Shown: one piece after another, positions 1-9,115 of the stretch
How the letters are laid out: every line of letters starts with the position of its first letter
Position numbering within the stretch: the stretch's first letter is position 1
DNA from: Bacillus sp. OV322
GTDB lineage: Bacteria > Bacillota > Bacilli > Bacillales > DSM-1321
Assembly (NCBI RefSeq): GCF_900112495.1
Contig: NZ_FOMA01000006.1
Coordinates: 1-64,000, forward strand
Reading direction: 5' to 3'
DNA: 64,000 bases
Notes under the pieces: model-generated
The model's database searches: none
What the model saw: only the letters and a program-made list of their open reading frames with translations
Told to the model about the DNA's origin: nothing
Made by a program: the position numbers and the translations under genes

Positions 1-2
1 AT

Positions 3-40
3 TAAAAAAGATGACCCCAGAACAATACCGAGGTCATCTA
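3..40 (-). terminator. Intrinsic terminator downstream of nsrR
   Basis: Read on the minus strand, ATGACC and GGTCAT form a stem followed by a T run. It lies about 140 bp beyond the nsrR stop codon and could end that transcript. The 41-177 interval between them holds no ORF I would support. Confidence 0.6.
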
Positions 41-177
41 CTTGCTGCTTAAAAGGTCCTTTTTATAAACTGTCTATTTTATTGGTTACAGTTCAAACCC
101 CGGCTTCTGGCTTTTTTTGTTTAATTCAAAATAAAAGAATATCCAAACTGCGATTTTTTTGGCGATATCCATTCAAG

Positions 178-651
178 TTATGTGGATAAATCAGAACGGC
201 CTGGGCTATTCGATCCGTACATTTCAAAGTAATCACGGAGCATCGGGCTGTTTTCTGTGACATCTTTAAGGCTATAGCCGTCGAGCACCTGCAGGAAGGA
301 TTCAAGCGCCTTATTAAACACATATTTTAAGGAGCAGACAGGTGCTATGGCACAATTTTCGCTATGGTTTTGAAAACATTCCACTAAATAAAAGTCTTCC
401 TCTGTTTTACGGATGATCTCGCCGATGTTGATCTCGGCAGGTGACTTTGCCAGTCTGATGCCGCCATTTCTGCCCCGGATGGTTTCTATATATCCGAGCT
501 TCCCGAGATTGTAGATAATTTTCATTAAATGATTTTTTGAAATGCCGTATACCTCTGCTATTTCTTTGATATTTACAAGCTTATGGTTCTGGTTTGTCGC
601 TAAATATATTAATACCCGTATGGAGTAATCCGAGTAGTTCGTTAAGCGCAT
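178..651 (-). CDS. nsrR: NsrR, nitric-oxide-sensing Rrf2-family repressor
   Basis: A 157-residue Rrf2-family transcriptional repressor. The N-terminal winged helix (about residues 1-75) is followed by a cluster-binding segment with Cys92, Cys100 and Cys106. Asp8 in the NYSDYS motif is also present; these are the Fe-S ligands known for B. subtilis NsrR, at the same numbering. In that family the [4Fe-4S] cluster reacts with nitric oxide and DNA binding is lost, which derepresses hmp. The gene is divergent from hmp, with two matching operators in the shared intergenic region. This pairing makes the assignment strong. Confidence 0.93.
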   Translation of the reverse strand: MRLTNYSDYSIRVLIYLATNQNHKLVNIKEIAEVYGISKNHLMKIIYNLGKLGYIETIRGRNGGIRLAKSPAEINIGEIIRKTEEDFYLVECFQNHSENCAIAPVCSLKYVFNKALESFLQVLDGYSLKDVTENSPMLRDYFEMYGSNSPGRSDLST

Positions 652-733
652 TATGTTCCCTCACAATCTCTATTATCATAATCATAGCATAAATGTGAAC
701 AAATTTTAAACGTTGATGTTCAAAGGAGTAAAA

Positions 734-798
734 GATGTATTTTAAATATTGCTTTTGGGATATTTAAAAGCTATCATAAACATGTATTTAAAATACTT
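734..798 (+). promoter_or_regulatory. hmp promoter with two NsrR operators
   Basis: A sigma-A promoter is visible as TTGCTT (749-754), a 17 bp spacer and TATCAT (772-777). Two near-palindromes match the NsrR consensus (ATGTATTTTAAATACAT type): GATGTATTTTAAATATT at 734-750, touching the -35, and ATGTATTTAAAATACTT at 782-798, just after the -10. The arrangement would let NsrR block polymerase from both sides. Binding is inferred from sequence. Confidence 0.75.
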
Positions 799-819
799 AT
801 TAAAAAAGAGGGATTGTAT

Positions 820-2040
820 ATGCTAGCCCAAAAAACCATTGACATCATCAAATCCACTGTTCCCGTGTTAGAAGTTCACGGTACAGCAATTACGACTGCG
901 TTTTATAAAAACCTTTTTAAAGCACACCCAGAGCTTTTAAACATTTTTAATGGAACAAACCAGAAACAAGGACGTCAGCAAACTGCTTTGGCAAATACAG
1001 TACTTGCAGCTGCTAAATATATTGATAAATTAGAAACAATCATTCCTGTAGTTACACAGATTTCCCAAAAACACCGCAGTTTAGCAATAAAACCTGAGCA
1101 TTATCCTATTGTAGGAGAGCATTTGCTTGGGGCTATTAAAGAAGTGCTTGGAGACGCAGCAACTGATGAAATCATCGGTGCATGGGGTGAGGCATATGGC
1201 GTCATTGCCCAGGTATTCATTGACATCGAAGATAATATGTACAAAGAAGCCGCTGATCAGCCTGGCGGATGGAAAGAGTATAAGGAATTTAAAATCATTG
1301 AAAAAGTGAAGGAAAGCGATGTAATTACATCGTTTTACCTGCAGCCTGCAGATGGCTCAAAATTGCCTGTGTTCAAGCCGGGACAATATATTACAATCAG
1401 AATTTCCATACCGGGAGAACAATACTTGTTTAACCGTCAATATAGCTTATCTGCTGCACCCGGGCTTCCGTATTTCCGCATTTCTGTCAAAAAAGAAAGT
1501 GAGCCGAACACACCTGAAGGAATGGTTTCAAATGAAATGCATAAAAACAGGAATATTGGCGATACCATTGAAATAACCGCTCCAGCAGGCGATTTCACTT
1601 TAAATGATCAGCAGACTCCTGTTGTACTTTTAAGCGGCGGAGTTGGAATCACACCTTTCATAAGCATGATAAACAGCATTGCCAAGAATGCTCCAGGCCG
1701 TGAAACTGCATTTGTCCATGCATCAAGAAACGGTAAATTGCAGGCATTTACAGAAGAGCTGCAGTCTCTTTCTGAAACAATGGATCATGTTTCCTTGTCC
1801 TACGTTTACGAAAATCCTTCTGAAGAAGATAAGCAAAACCGATTCTTCAGCAAACAAGGTTATATTGATGCTGCCTGGCTAAAAGAAAATGCGTTCTTAG
1901 AAGAAGCCGATTATTATATTTGCGGCCCGGTTCCTTTCTTGCGTGCAATGATTTCTAATTTAAAACAGATTGGTGTTCCAGGAGAAAAAATTCATTTTGA
2001 ATTCTTCGGTCCTGCGATGAATCTTGAAACTGAAGCGTAA
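820..2040 (+). CDS. hmp: Flavohemoglobin, nitric oxide dioxygenase
   Basis: About 406 residues, the usual Hmp size. It has an N-terminal globin domain (about 1-140), an FAD-binding ferredoxin-reductase domain with the RQYSLSAAP flavin motif, and a C-terminal NAD domain with LSGGVGITPF and YYICGPVPF. It converts NO plus O2 to nitrate using NAD(P)H in the cytoplasm. I chose the ATG at 820 because AGAGGG at 807-812 gives proper spacing. The in-frame TTG at 814 sits on the ribosome site. It is regulated by the adjacent NsrR. Confidence 0.95.
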   Translation: MLAQKTIDIIKSTVPVLEVHGTAITTAFYKNLFKAHPELLNIFNGTNQKQGRQQTALANTVLAAAKYIDKLETIIPVVTQISQKHRSLAIKPEHYPIVGEHLLGAIKEVLGDAATDEIIGAWGEAYGVIAQVFIDIEDNMYKEAADQPGGWKEYKEFKIIEKVKESDVITSFYLQPADGSKLPVFKPGQYITIRISIPGEQYLFNRQYSLSAAPGLPYFRISVKKESEPNTPEGMVSNEMHKNRNIGDTIEITAPAGDFTLNDQQTPVVLLSGGVGITPFISMINSIAKNAPGRETAFVHASRNGKLQAFTEELQSLSETMDHVSLSYVYENPSEEDKQNRFFSKQGYIDAAWLKENAFLEEADYYICGPVPFLRAMISNLKQIGVPGEKIHFEFFGPAMNLETEA

Positions 2041-2068
2041 AAATATTTTCTGGCAAAATAAACTGCAA

Positions 2069-2104
2069 ATAGACCCTTTTCTTCTGGAAAAAGGTCTATT
2101 TTTT
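2069..2104 (+). terminator. hmp terminator
   Basis: AATAGACCCTTTT pairs with AAAAAGGTCTATT across a short loop and is followed by a T run, right after the hmp stop. Confidence 0.85.
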
Positions 2105-2133
2105 GTACAACAGCAGAATGGATGGCTTTTAGT

Positions 2134-2159
2134 GATTAATACCAACTTCAAAAGGGTAA
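2134..2159 (+). promoter_or_regulatory. Possible sigma-B promoter of the general stress gene
   Basis: GATTAA (2134-2139), 14 bp, GGGTAA (2154-2159) resembles the sigma-B consensus GTTTAA-N12-14-GGGTAT. It lies 38 bp before a gene of a family that is sigma-B-controlled in B. subtilis. This is inference from sequence. Confidence 0.45.
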
Positions 2160-2196
2160 TAACATAATAGATTACACACTCAAAGGAGAGAAAGTC

Positions 2197-2640
2197 ATGG
2201 TAAAAAAAATTATTGGGGCATATGAAAATGAAGAGCAGGCAATTGCCGCTATTGAAAAATTAAAAAATTCCGGATATACAGAGGATGAAATATCAGTCGT
2301 TGCAAAAGATATGAAAAAATTAGACGAACTTGAACCTGAAGCAGAAAAGGTCTCTGCAAAAGGGAAGGACGGGATGATGACAGGAGTGGCGGCTGGAGGT
2401 GCCATCGGCTTAACAGGATTTTTTGTAGGAATGGACACCTTTTTAATGACCGGCATTGGGCCGCTTCTTGCAGCGGGCCCTATCTTCGCCACACTTGGAG
2501 GAGCTGCAGCAGGACTTGCTTCAAAATCAGGCGGACTGGCAGATACCTTACAGGACATGGGAGTCGCAGAGAAAGAAGCAAAAGCTTACGAAGATGATGT
2601 GAAAAACGGTAAAATACTCATTATTACGGATGAAAAATAA
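2197..2640 (+). CDS. YflT-domain general stress protein (17M type)
   Basis: A 147-residue protein. The N-terminal 60 residues (KKIIGAYENEEQAIAAI...) match the heat-induced stress protein YflT domain. The remainder is a Gly/Ala-rich stretch with two hydrophobic patches (about 65-110) and an acidic tail ending ILIITDEK. The exact biochemical role is unknown for the family; homologues are general stress proteins. The ribosome site AAAGGAGAG is well placed. The gene stands alone between two terminators, behind a sigma-B-like promoter. Confidence 0.8.
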   Translation: MVKKIIGAYENEEQAIAAIEKLKNSGYTEDEISVVAKDMKKLDELEPEAEKVSAKGKDGMMTGVAAGGAIGLTGFFVGMDTFLMTGIGPLLAAGPIFATLGGAAAGLASKSGGLADTLQDMGVAEKEAKAYEDDVKNGKILIITDEK

Positions 2641-2664
2641 AAAATCCTGCTATCTATATCTCAC

Positions 2665-2703
2665 AAAAAGCTTGCACCTGCCAATAGGTGCAGGCTTTTT
2701 TTG
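2665..2703 (+). terminator. Terminator of the YflT-like gene
   Basis: Strong stem (GCTTGCACCT / AGGTGCAGGC) with flanking A and T runs. Confidence 0.9.
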
Positions 2704-2779
2704 TAAAGGAGTACTAAATATTAATAGTCATAAAACTATATGAATAATTTGTTATTTGAGAGTTTCTTCCCGTATAGCA

Positions 2780-3349
2780 CTAATTAAAAATAGAATAAGT
2801 TATAGAATTCCAATGTTTAAAGTTTGTTTTCTTCTTTCCATTCCAGCCCCTTTTTTTGAGTTCCTTTCCAACCAGCATATTAAAAAACCCATGTCCCACT
2901 AACACTGCATTATTATGCTCTTTTGCACTTTTAATTAAAAAATCCGCAGCCTTTTCAGCCCTCATACCCGCTTCTTTTAAAGATTCGCACCCACGTGAAT
3001 AACCGCAGAACCATAAGCTCCTGAAAATCACTGCCCAAATACTTGCCTTTAATTTTATTCCCCCTAATTTTATTAATGGAATGGGTAATGTTGTTTCACG
3101 GAATAAAGGGTCTGAAATAACCGGTATATCTGGCCTTAAATACTTCGCAGACTCAACAGTCCTTTTCAAATCACTTGAAATCACAATATTTGCTGCCCCT
3201 ATTTTTTCGAGTGTCACGGAAGGATAAGATTTTTCCTCAAACACTCCATTACAATCATAGTTCTCAACCCACTTTTTAAATTCAATACAAGTCATTGGCA
3301 TATTTTCTATCCAAAGGGATCTGCCATGTCTTATTAATGTAATTTCCAT
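2780..3349 (-). CDS. Histidine phosphatase family protein
   Basis: A 189-residue phosphoglycerate-mutase-like phosphatase. The catalytic RHGRS motif is at residues 7-11, SSDLKRTVESAKYL provides the second arginine, and LVGHGFFN carries the second catalytic histidine. The substrate cannot be read from sequence. It is monocistronic, with no functional partner nearby. The gene is noticeably more AT-rich in codon use than its neighbours, which is compatible with acquisition. Family assignment is firm; role unknown. Confidence 0.8.
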   Translation of the reverse strand: MEITLIRHGRSLWIENMPMTCIEFKKWVENYDCNGVFEEKSYPSVTLEKIGAANIVISSDLKRTVESAKYLRPDIPVISDPLFRETTLPIPLIKLGGIKLKASIWAVIFRSLWFCGYSRGCESLKEAGMRAEKAADFLIKSAKEHNNAVLVGHGFFNMLVGKELKKRGWNGKKKTNFKHWNSITYSIFN

Positions 3350-3467
3350 ATGACACCTCTAATAAATTAGTAAGCAAGTATTTCGTTTATATACGGTTAT
3401 GTTAATGAACCTTAGACTTTAACAAGTGCAGATTATCATAAGTTACTTTCAATTATCAAAAATATTC

Positions 3468-3497
3468 TTCAACAGGTCTAACCAAAAAAGGTATAAT
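3468..3497 (+). promoter_or_regulatory. Promoter of topB
   Basis: TTCAAC (3468-3473), 18 bp, TATAAT (3492-3497). The predicted leader to topB is about 130 nt. It contains a small AGTG/CACT hairpin near 3522-3540 but no riboswitch that I recognise. Confidence 0.55.
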
Positions 3498-3632
3498 AAT
3501 AGAGAAATGCCAAAGCGCCCGTACAGTGAAAAAGAACACTGCGTTCTGCGCATAAGCATGGTTACCTTTCTATGTGGCTGCCCGCTTAAGACAAGTAAAA
3601 ATGACTATTTTATAAAGCTCAGGTGAATGTGG

Positions 3633-5792
3633 ATGAAATTAATAATCGCTGAAAAACCTGATCAAGGTTTGACGTTATCAAAACAGTTTAAAACAAAAAA
3701 GCATTTAGGATATATTGAAATTCTGCCAAATGAACTTTTTGGCGAAGGTGCCTTTGTAACGTGGGCAGTGGGACATTTGTGCCAGCTCGCAGCTCCTGAA
3801 AAGTATCATTCAGAGTGGAAAAAGTGGTCCCTTGAAACACTTCCAATTATACCGGAAAGATTTAAATATGAAGTGACAAAATCAAAAGCCAAGCAGTTTA
3901 ATATAGTAAAGTCTCTAATCAGAAAACCCGAAGTGAAAGAAATTATCCATGCAGGTGATGCGGGGCGGGAAGGAGAGCTGATTGTCCGGAATGTCGTGAA
4001 TTTAAGCGGTGTAAATAAACCGATGAAGCGCTTATGGATATCTTCTCTTACACCGAAATCGATTTATGAAGGCTTTAGCAGCCTGCTTCTTGAAGAGGAT
4101 ACAAGGAGTTTGTACCATGAAGCCTATACAAGAGCCTGTGCGGATTGGATTGTAGGAATGAATGCTTCCAGAATTTACAGCATCTTGCTGAAAAAGCAAG
4201 GTATGTCAGACGTCTTTTCAGCAGGCCGGGTCCAGACACCTACGCTCGCCCTTATTGTAAAAAGGGAAAAAGAAATTGAAGAATTTGTTTCAGAGCCGTT
4301 TTGGGAAGTGATTGCCGGATTTTCTATGAATGGAAAAAAATACGAGGGCAAATGGCAGCAAAATAACGAATCCAGAATAAAATCGAAAGAACTTGCAGAG
4401 AAAATTGCAGCATTCTGTAAAGGGAAAACGTGCGGAATTGCTGAACTGAACACAGAAAGAAAAGAATATCAGCCGCCATTGCTTTTTAATCTTTCTTCCC
4501 TTCAGGCTACAGTGAACAAAATGTATAAATTTTCTCCTAAGAAGACTCTTGATGTGGTACAAAGCCTGTATCAGAAAGGGATCGTTTCATATCCGCGATC
4601 AGATTCCAGCTATGTAACGAAGGGGGAAGCAGAAAGCTTTCCTGACATTCTGAACAAGCTAGGCAGCCTGCCAGCCTATGAATCACTTTTTCCTGTGCCA
4701 AATGCTTCTATTATTAATAATAAACGTTTTGTGAATGAAAAAAAGGTTACCGATCACTATGCCATCATTCCGACTGAACAGGTCACTAATCCCGAAAAAC
4801 TGCCAGAAGATGAAAGGAAGATTTATGACCTTATCATAAGACGCCTGATTGCTGCCCATTACGATCAGGCTATATTTGATTACACTACAGTAAAAACCAT
4901 GGTAGATAAGAGGGCTGAATTCATATCAAAAGGAAAACAGCAAATTCAGGAAGGCTGGCGGAAGGTCATCTTTGCCATTGATAAGGAAGATGATGACATC
5001 CTGCTTCCGCTGCTCAGTGAGGGGGAAGAGGGAACTGTCAGCAAAATTAAAGTGAAAGAAGGAAAAACCCAGCCACCTAAGCGCTATACAGAGGGACAGC
5101 TTATTACTTTAATGAAAACAGCAGGAAAGCATCTGGATAATGAGGAACTGGAGAAGGTTCTGATGAAGACTGAAGGCCTTGGGACAGAAGCGACCCGGGC
5201 AGGCATCATAACCATGCTGAAAGACCGCAAGTATATTGATGTGAAAAAAAATCAGGTCTTTGCCACTGATAAAGGAAAAGTCCTTATCACTGCCATTGGA
5301 GATAAAATTCTTGCTTCTCCTGAAATGACGGCAAAGTGGGAACAGCGCCTGCACGAAATCGGTGAAGGTAAAGCATCTCCAACCGTTTTTATGGAGGCTG
5401 TAAAAAAACTTTCCTCCAAAATTATTTCCGATGCAGTAGATTTATCCAAATCATGGGATTTCAATGGCCTGGATACAGATTCCATCCAGCGCAAAACCGC
5501 CAAAAGAAGCGGCGGTTCCATTGGGAAATGCAGACTTTGCGGAGGCAATGTGGTAGATAAAGGGGAATTTTACGGCTGTTCAAATTACAGCAAAACTAAA
5601 TGTTCTTTCACTTTATCCAAAAAAATCCTATCTATTAAGATCACTAAAGCAAACTTAAAAAAACTGTTGGATACAGGAGAAACAGAATTGATAAGCGGCT
5701 TTAAAAAGGGAGAGAAAGCCTTTGACGCCTTTTTATTCTGGGACGAAGGGGCGAAGAAAATTTCCTTCAAATTTCCTTCAAAACAATCATAA
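3633..5792 (+). CDS. topB: DNA topoisomerase III
   Basis: A type IA topoisomerase of 719 residues, close to the size of Bacillus TopB. It cuts and rejoins one DNA strand and is thought to resolve recombination and replication intermediates. Visible motifs are the Toprim AEKP near the N terminus and DAGREGE (Asp109-Glu115). The active-site tyrosine is Tyr320 in SYPRSDS. A C-terminal zinc-finger-like block has CRLC, then C and C (about 630-660). I chose ATG 3633 because AGGTGA gives proper spacing; the ATG at 3627 abuts it. Confidence 0.92.
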   Translation: MKLIIAEKPDQGLTLSKQFKTKKHLGYIEILPNELFGEGAFVTWAVGHLCQLAAPEKYHSEWKKWSLETLPIIPERFKYEVTKSKAKQFNIVKSLIRKPEVKEIIHAGDAGREGELIVRNVVNLSGVNKPMKRLWISSLTPKSIYEGFSSLLLEEDTRSLYHEAYTRACADWIVGMNASRIYSILLKKQGMSDVFSAGRVQTPTLALIVKREKEIEEFVSEPFWEVIAGFSMNGKKYEGKWQQNNESRIKSKELAEKIAAFCKGKTCGIAELNTERKEYQPPLLFNLSSLQATVNKMYKFSPKKTLDVVQSLYQKGIVSYPRSDSSYVTKGEAESFPDILNKLGSLPAYESLFPVPNASIINNKRFVNEKKVTDHYAIIPTEQVTNPEKLPEDERKIYDLIIRRLIAAHYDQAIFDYTTVKTMVDKRAEFISKGKQQIQEGWRKVIFAIDKEDDDILLPLLSEGEEGTVSKIKVKEGKTQPPKRYTEGQLITLMKTAGKHLDNEELEKVLMKTEGLGTEATRAGIITMLKDRKYIDVKKNQVFATDKGKVLITAIGDKILASPEMTAKWEQRLHEIGEGKASPTVFMEAVKKLSSKIISDAVDLSKSWDFNGLDTDSIQRKTAKRSGGSIGKCRLCGGNVVDKGEFYGCSNYSKTKCSFTLSKKILSIKITKANLKKLLDTGETELISGFKKGEKAFDAFLFWDEGAKKISFKFPSKQS

Positions 5793-5889
5793 TTTGCTTT
5801 GGCTGCTATGGCGGCCAAAGCACTTTCTTGTTTGATTGAAGTATTTATAGTAAAATTTGATTGATATGTGTTGAATGGGAGGATACGGG

Positions 5890-6318
5890 ATGCCTACACC
5901 GAGCATGGAGGATTATATCGAGCAAATATACATACTAATCGAAGAAAAAGGTTACGCGCGGGTTTCTGATATAGCAGAAAACCTGTCAGTACACCCTTCC
6001 TCCGTCACTAAAATGGTTCAAAAACTGGACCAGGAAAAGTACCTGGTATATGAGAAATACCGTGGTCTTGTATTAACCGCGAATGGCAAAAAAATCGGAA
6101 AAAGACTGGTTTTCCGCCATGAATTATTAGAGCAGATGCTAAGGCAGCTTGGCGTGAAAGAAGAGAATATCTATAGAGATGTTGAAGGAATCGAGCACCA
6201 TCTCAGCTGGGATGCAATTGACAGAATCAGCGATCTTGTCCAGTACTTTGATGAATCACCTATACGCCTGGATGAATTAAGAGCCATTCAAAAACAAAAT
6301 GAAGAACCTGAAGAATAA
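5890..6318 (+). CDS. mntR: MntR, manganese-responsive transcriptional regulator
   Basis: A 142-residue DtxR/MntR-family repressor, nearly co-linear with B. subtilis MntR. It has an N-terminal winged helix, then a dimerization helix bundle. Metal ligands are present: Asp8 and Glu11 (MEDYIEQIY), His77, and the EGIEHH motif (Glu99, Glu102, His103). It represses manganese uptake genes when Mn(II) is sufficient. GGGAGG at 5877-5882 supports the ATG at 5890 over the upstream alternative. No mntH or mntABC lies in this window. Confidence 0.95.
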   Translation: MPTPSMEDYIEQIYILIEEKGYARVSDIAENLSVHPSSVTKMVQKLDQEKYLVYEKYRGLVLTANGKKIGKRLVFRHELLEQMLRQLGVKEENIYRDVEGIEHHLSWDAIDRISDLVQYFDESPIRLDELRAIQKQNEEPEE

Positions 6319-6319
6319 A

Positions 6320-6341
6320 GCTGCGATAGCGGCTTTTTTTA
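6320..6341 (+). terminator. Weak terminator after mntR
   Basis: AGCTGC / GCGGCT six-pair stem followed by a T run. Confidence 0.6.
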
Positions 6342-6485
6342 TTTTAGGTGAGATTTAAATGTAAAAATATCGGAAAATCAGTTTCTTGTTTCTGTATAGT
6401 ATTCTGCAAATCTTTCAGAAAAAACAGTTAAAAAGAAGATTTTTCCTGTTAAAATAAACATAAATCGACGGAAGGAGAGGGTTGG

Positions 6486-7193
6486 GTGAATCAGGATAGC
6501 TGGCATGGGGAAGCAGAAAAATTATGGAATTCATATTCAGATCAGTGGAAAAGCAATTCAGGAAATATGTGGGAGAAGGGAAGCAGGAAGGATATACTTC
6601 CCCTCATCACAAAGCATGTTCTAAAAGGATCAGAAATCTGTGACCTTGGCTGCGGGGATGGATATGGTTCACTAAAGCTTGCTGAGGCGGGTTTTAAGGT
6701 AACTGGAATGGATTTTTCCAAGGACATGATCACAGCGGCCAAGGAGCTGGCACAAGGCCATGAGAACCCGGGATTTATTCAGGGAGATCTCGCAGCCATG
6801 CCTTTTTATGATGAGCAGTTCGATGCGGCGATGGCGATAAACTCCATTGAATGGACTGAATCACCTCTTATGGCTTTAAAGGAAATGAATCGGATTTTAA
6901 AGAAAGACGCTCTTGCCTGTATTGGTATTCTTGGCCCAACAGCTGCCCCAAGGAAAGCACACAGCTACCGGAGGCTCTATGGAGAAAAGACCATCATGAA
7001 TTCCATGATGCCATGGGAATTTGAACGTCTTTCACTGGAAAACGGATGGAAGATTGTGGACGAAATGGCTGTTGTAAAGAAGGGGGCAGAAACTGAAAAA
7101 ATTGCCCGCCTGCCAAAAGAACTCAAACAGGCGGTTTCGTTTATGTGGCTATTCATCTTAAAAAAATGCAGCGGAGATGAAAAAAGTGAATAA
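6486..7193 (+). CDS. Class I SAM-dependent methyltransferase
   Basis: A 235-residue methyltransferase_11-type protein. Motif I is CDLGCGDGYG (about 51-60), the acidic end of strand 2 is MDFSKDM, and the post-I/motif II region reads FDAAMAINSIEW. The acceptor is not evident. The GTG start at 6486 is preceded by GGAGAGGG. It overlaps the next gene by 17 bp, so the two are probably translationally coupled. The pairing with an AIM24-like protein does not by itself reveal a substrate. Confidence 0.8.
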   Translation: MNQDSWHGEAEKLWNSYSDQWKSNSGNMWEKGSRKDILPLITKHVLKGSEICDLGCGDGYGSLKLAEAGFKVTGMDFSKDMITAAKELAQGHENPGFIQGDLAAMPFYDEQFDAAMAINSIEWTESPLMALKEMNRILKKDALACIGILGPTAAPRKAHSYRRLYGEKTIMNSMMPWEFERLSLENGWKIVDEMAVVKKGAETEKIARLPKELKQAVSFMWLFILKKCSGDEKSE

Positions 7194-7878
7194 GTACAAT
7201 ATGGATCAATTTATCAGCGAAACAAAACAGGAAGATAAGGGCGAGGGACTGTTTGAACTTGAAACTCCAAGGATACTGGAAATAAACTTGGAAGATCAGG
7301 TATGGGCGAAAATGGGTTCTATGATTTCGTATTTAGGTGATATGAAATTCAAAAGAGAAGGCCTGCTTGAGCATGGTATCGGAAAAGTATTTAAAAAGGC
7401 TTTGTCCGGTGAGGGAACATCCCTGATGAAAGTGACTGGAAAAGGCAAGCTATATCTGGCAGATCAGGGAAAAACCATAAAAATCCTTCAATTGCAGGGT
7501 GAATCTATTTCAATTAACGGAAATGACTTGCTGGCTTTTGAGAAACAGCTGAATTGGGATATTAAAATGATGCGCAGAGTGGCTGGGCTTCTTTCTGGCG
7601 GACTGTTCAATATCAAAATGGAAGGAACAGGGATGGTGGCTTTCACCACTCATCATGAGCCCCTGACTTTGGCCGTGGAACCCGGGAAGCCGGTTTATAC
7701 CGATCCCAATGCCACGGTAGCCTGGTCTGGCCATCTGCAGCCGGAGTTTGTGACAGATGTTTCTCTTAAAACATTTTTTGGAAGAGGCAGCGGCGAGTCC
7801 ATCCAGATGAAATTTGAGGGAAATGGATTTGTGGTCGTCCAGCCGTTTGAGGAAATATATACTTCCGAAAAAAGCTGA
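7177..7878 (+). CDS. AIM24-family (TIGR00266-like) protein
   Basis: About 230 residues, rich in beta strands and glycine turns. It shows the family pattern FELETPRILEINL at the N terminus, GEGTSLMKVTGKGKLYLAD in the middle, and GGLFNIKMEGTGMVAF towards the end. Bacterial AIM24 proteins are cytoplasmic and functionally undefined. The start is uncertain: the ATG at 7177 directly abuts GGAG, whereas the GTG at 7186 has 9 nt spacing and is plausible. It overlaps the methyltransferase gene. Confidence 0.75.
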   Translation: MKKVNKYNMDQFISETKQEDKGEGLFELETPRILEINLEDQVWAKMGSMISYLGDMKFKREGLLEHGIGKVFKKALSGEGTSLMKVTGKGKLYLADQGKTIKILQLQGESISINGNDLLAFEKQLNWDIKMMRRVAGLLSGGLFNIKMEGTGMVAFTTHHEPLTLAVEPGKPVYTDPNATVAWSGHLQPEFVTDVSLKTFFGRGSGESIQMKFEGNGFVVVQPFEEIYTSEKS

Positions 7879-7934
7879 TGCAAGTTGTTTTTACATAGAT
7901 GCGGCAGGAATAGTGCTGGAATTTCTGTCGTTTG

Positions 7935-7968
7935 AGGCTGCACTGAAAATTCAGGTGCAGCCCTTTTA
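7935..7968. terminator. Terminator between convergent AIM24 and metA genes
   Basis: GGCTGCAC / GTGCAGCC-type stem with a T-rich tail on the plus strand. It lies 3 bp before the metA stop codon. Confidence 0.7.
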
Positions 7969-7970
7969 TG

Positions 7971-8879
7971 CTAATCCCATTCATAAGGAGTTTCCTGGTA
8001 AACATAATAATTAAGCCAATTAGAGAATAAGAGGCTGCAATGGCTTTTCCAGCGGTGCTGCGGAGCTCTCTTTGGATCATCATCAGGGAAATAATTCTCG
8101 GGAAGCTGTGTGTTCTGTCCTCTTTCTAGATCACGGTAATATTCATCTGCGAGTGTTTGGGCATCATATTCGAGGTGCCCGGTAACCATAATGTTTTTCC
8201 CATCCTTTGAGGATGCAAGCAGCACACCTGCTTTGTCTGATTGAGCCAGGATACTCAAGTCAGGGTGTTTCTTCATTTTTTCAAAATCAATATCGGTATA
8301 CCTTGAATGCGGGGCAAGGAATACATCATCAAATCCCCTGACCAGTTTTTCATGGGGTTTTAGTATTTTATGCGGATATACTCCGAAGCACTTTTCCCGA
8401 AGCTCATATTTCTCGATACCATAATGATAATATAAAGCTGCCTGCGCACCCCAGCAAATATGCAATGTGGAGGTCACGTGAGTTTTGGTCCATTCCATGA
8501 TGTCATTTAATTCGTCCCAATAGTCCACGTCTGTATAGGGCAGCTTTTCCACAGGGGCACCTGTAATGATCATTCCATCAAACTTCTTATCCTGGACTTC
8601 AGAAAAAGGTTTGTAGAATTGGTCCAGATGAAGCTTGTTTGTTGTTTTGGCTTCATGGGAAACCAGTTTTAAAAAGGAGATATGCACCTGAATAGGAGTA
8701 TTGCCTAAAAAACGGAGCAATTGTGCCTCGGTTTTTTCTTTTTCCGGCATTAAATTTAAAATCAGTATATTCAATGGCCTGATATCCTGCGTTTGTGCAC
8801 GAGCCTCGTCCATTACGAAAATATTTTCTCTTTCCAGAATTTCTTTGGCTGGCATCTGTCCGGGTATTTTTATTGGCAT
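7971..8879 (-). CDS. metA: Homoserine O-acetyltransferase (MetA family)
   Basis: A 302-residue MetA. It activates L-homoserine for methionine synthesis. The nucleophile is Cys142 (HICWGAQAA), and GHLEYD carries the catalytic His and Glu. Residue 111 is Glu (GAPVE), the position reported to select acetyl-CoA over succinyl-CoA, so acetylation is expected. The start at 8879 follows AGGGAGGACATT; an upstream in-frame extension is unlikely. I see no S-box in the roughly 220 bp upstream, although B. subtilis controls its metA with one. Confidence 0.92.
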   Translation of the reverse strand: MPIKIPGQMPAKEILERENIFVMDEARAQTQDIRPLNILILNLMPEKEKTEAQLLRFLGNTPIQVHISFLKLVSHEAKTTNKLHLDQFYKPFSEVQDKKFDGMIITGAPVEKLPYTDVDYWDELNDIMEWTKTHVTSTLHICWGAQAALYYHYGIEKYELREKCFGVYPHKILKPHEKLVRGFDDVFLAPHSRYTDIDFEKMKKHPDLSILAQSDKAGVLLASSKDGKNIMVTGHLEYDAQTLADEYYRDLERGQNTQLPENYFPDDDPKRAPQHRWKSHCSLLFSNWLNYYVYQETPYEWD

Positions 8880-8984
8880 AATGTCCTCCCTTTTGTGTGA
8901 ATAGTTAAAATATAATAAATTCATTATATAGAAAAAAGTGGTGAACATCACATGTTTTATATTTTTTCCAGGTGACAAATAAAA

Positions 8985-9044
8985 TTGACAGACGAAAAGG
9001 GAAATGCGAATATTATATAAAATTTATTCTTTTATATTCGTCTG
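8985..9044 (+). promoter_or_regulatory. fhs promoter flanked by an 8-bp inverted repeat
   Basis: TTGACA (8985-8990), 17 bp, GAATAT (9008-9013). CAGACGAA (8989-8996) and TTCGTCTG (9037-9044) are exact inverted repeats that straddle the expected start site. They could form an operator pair or a DNA or RNA hairpin. No regulator is identified. Confidence 0.5.
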
Positions 9045-9115
9045 CAGACTATTGCAGCTGGAAATTTTTTCATCCTGCTGACCCTATACATAATTAGAAA
9101 ATGGAGGAATTTAGA

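Noticed and set aside
3426-3626. 66-residue ORF before topB
   Set aside because: It spans the topB promoter and leader, has no ribosome site, and has an unremarkable composition.
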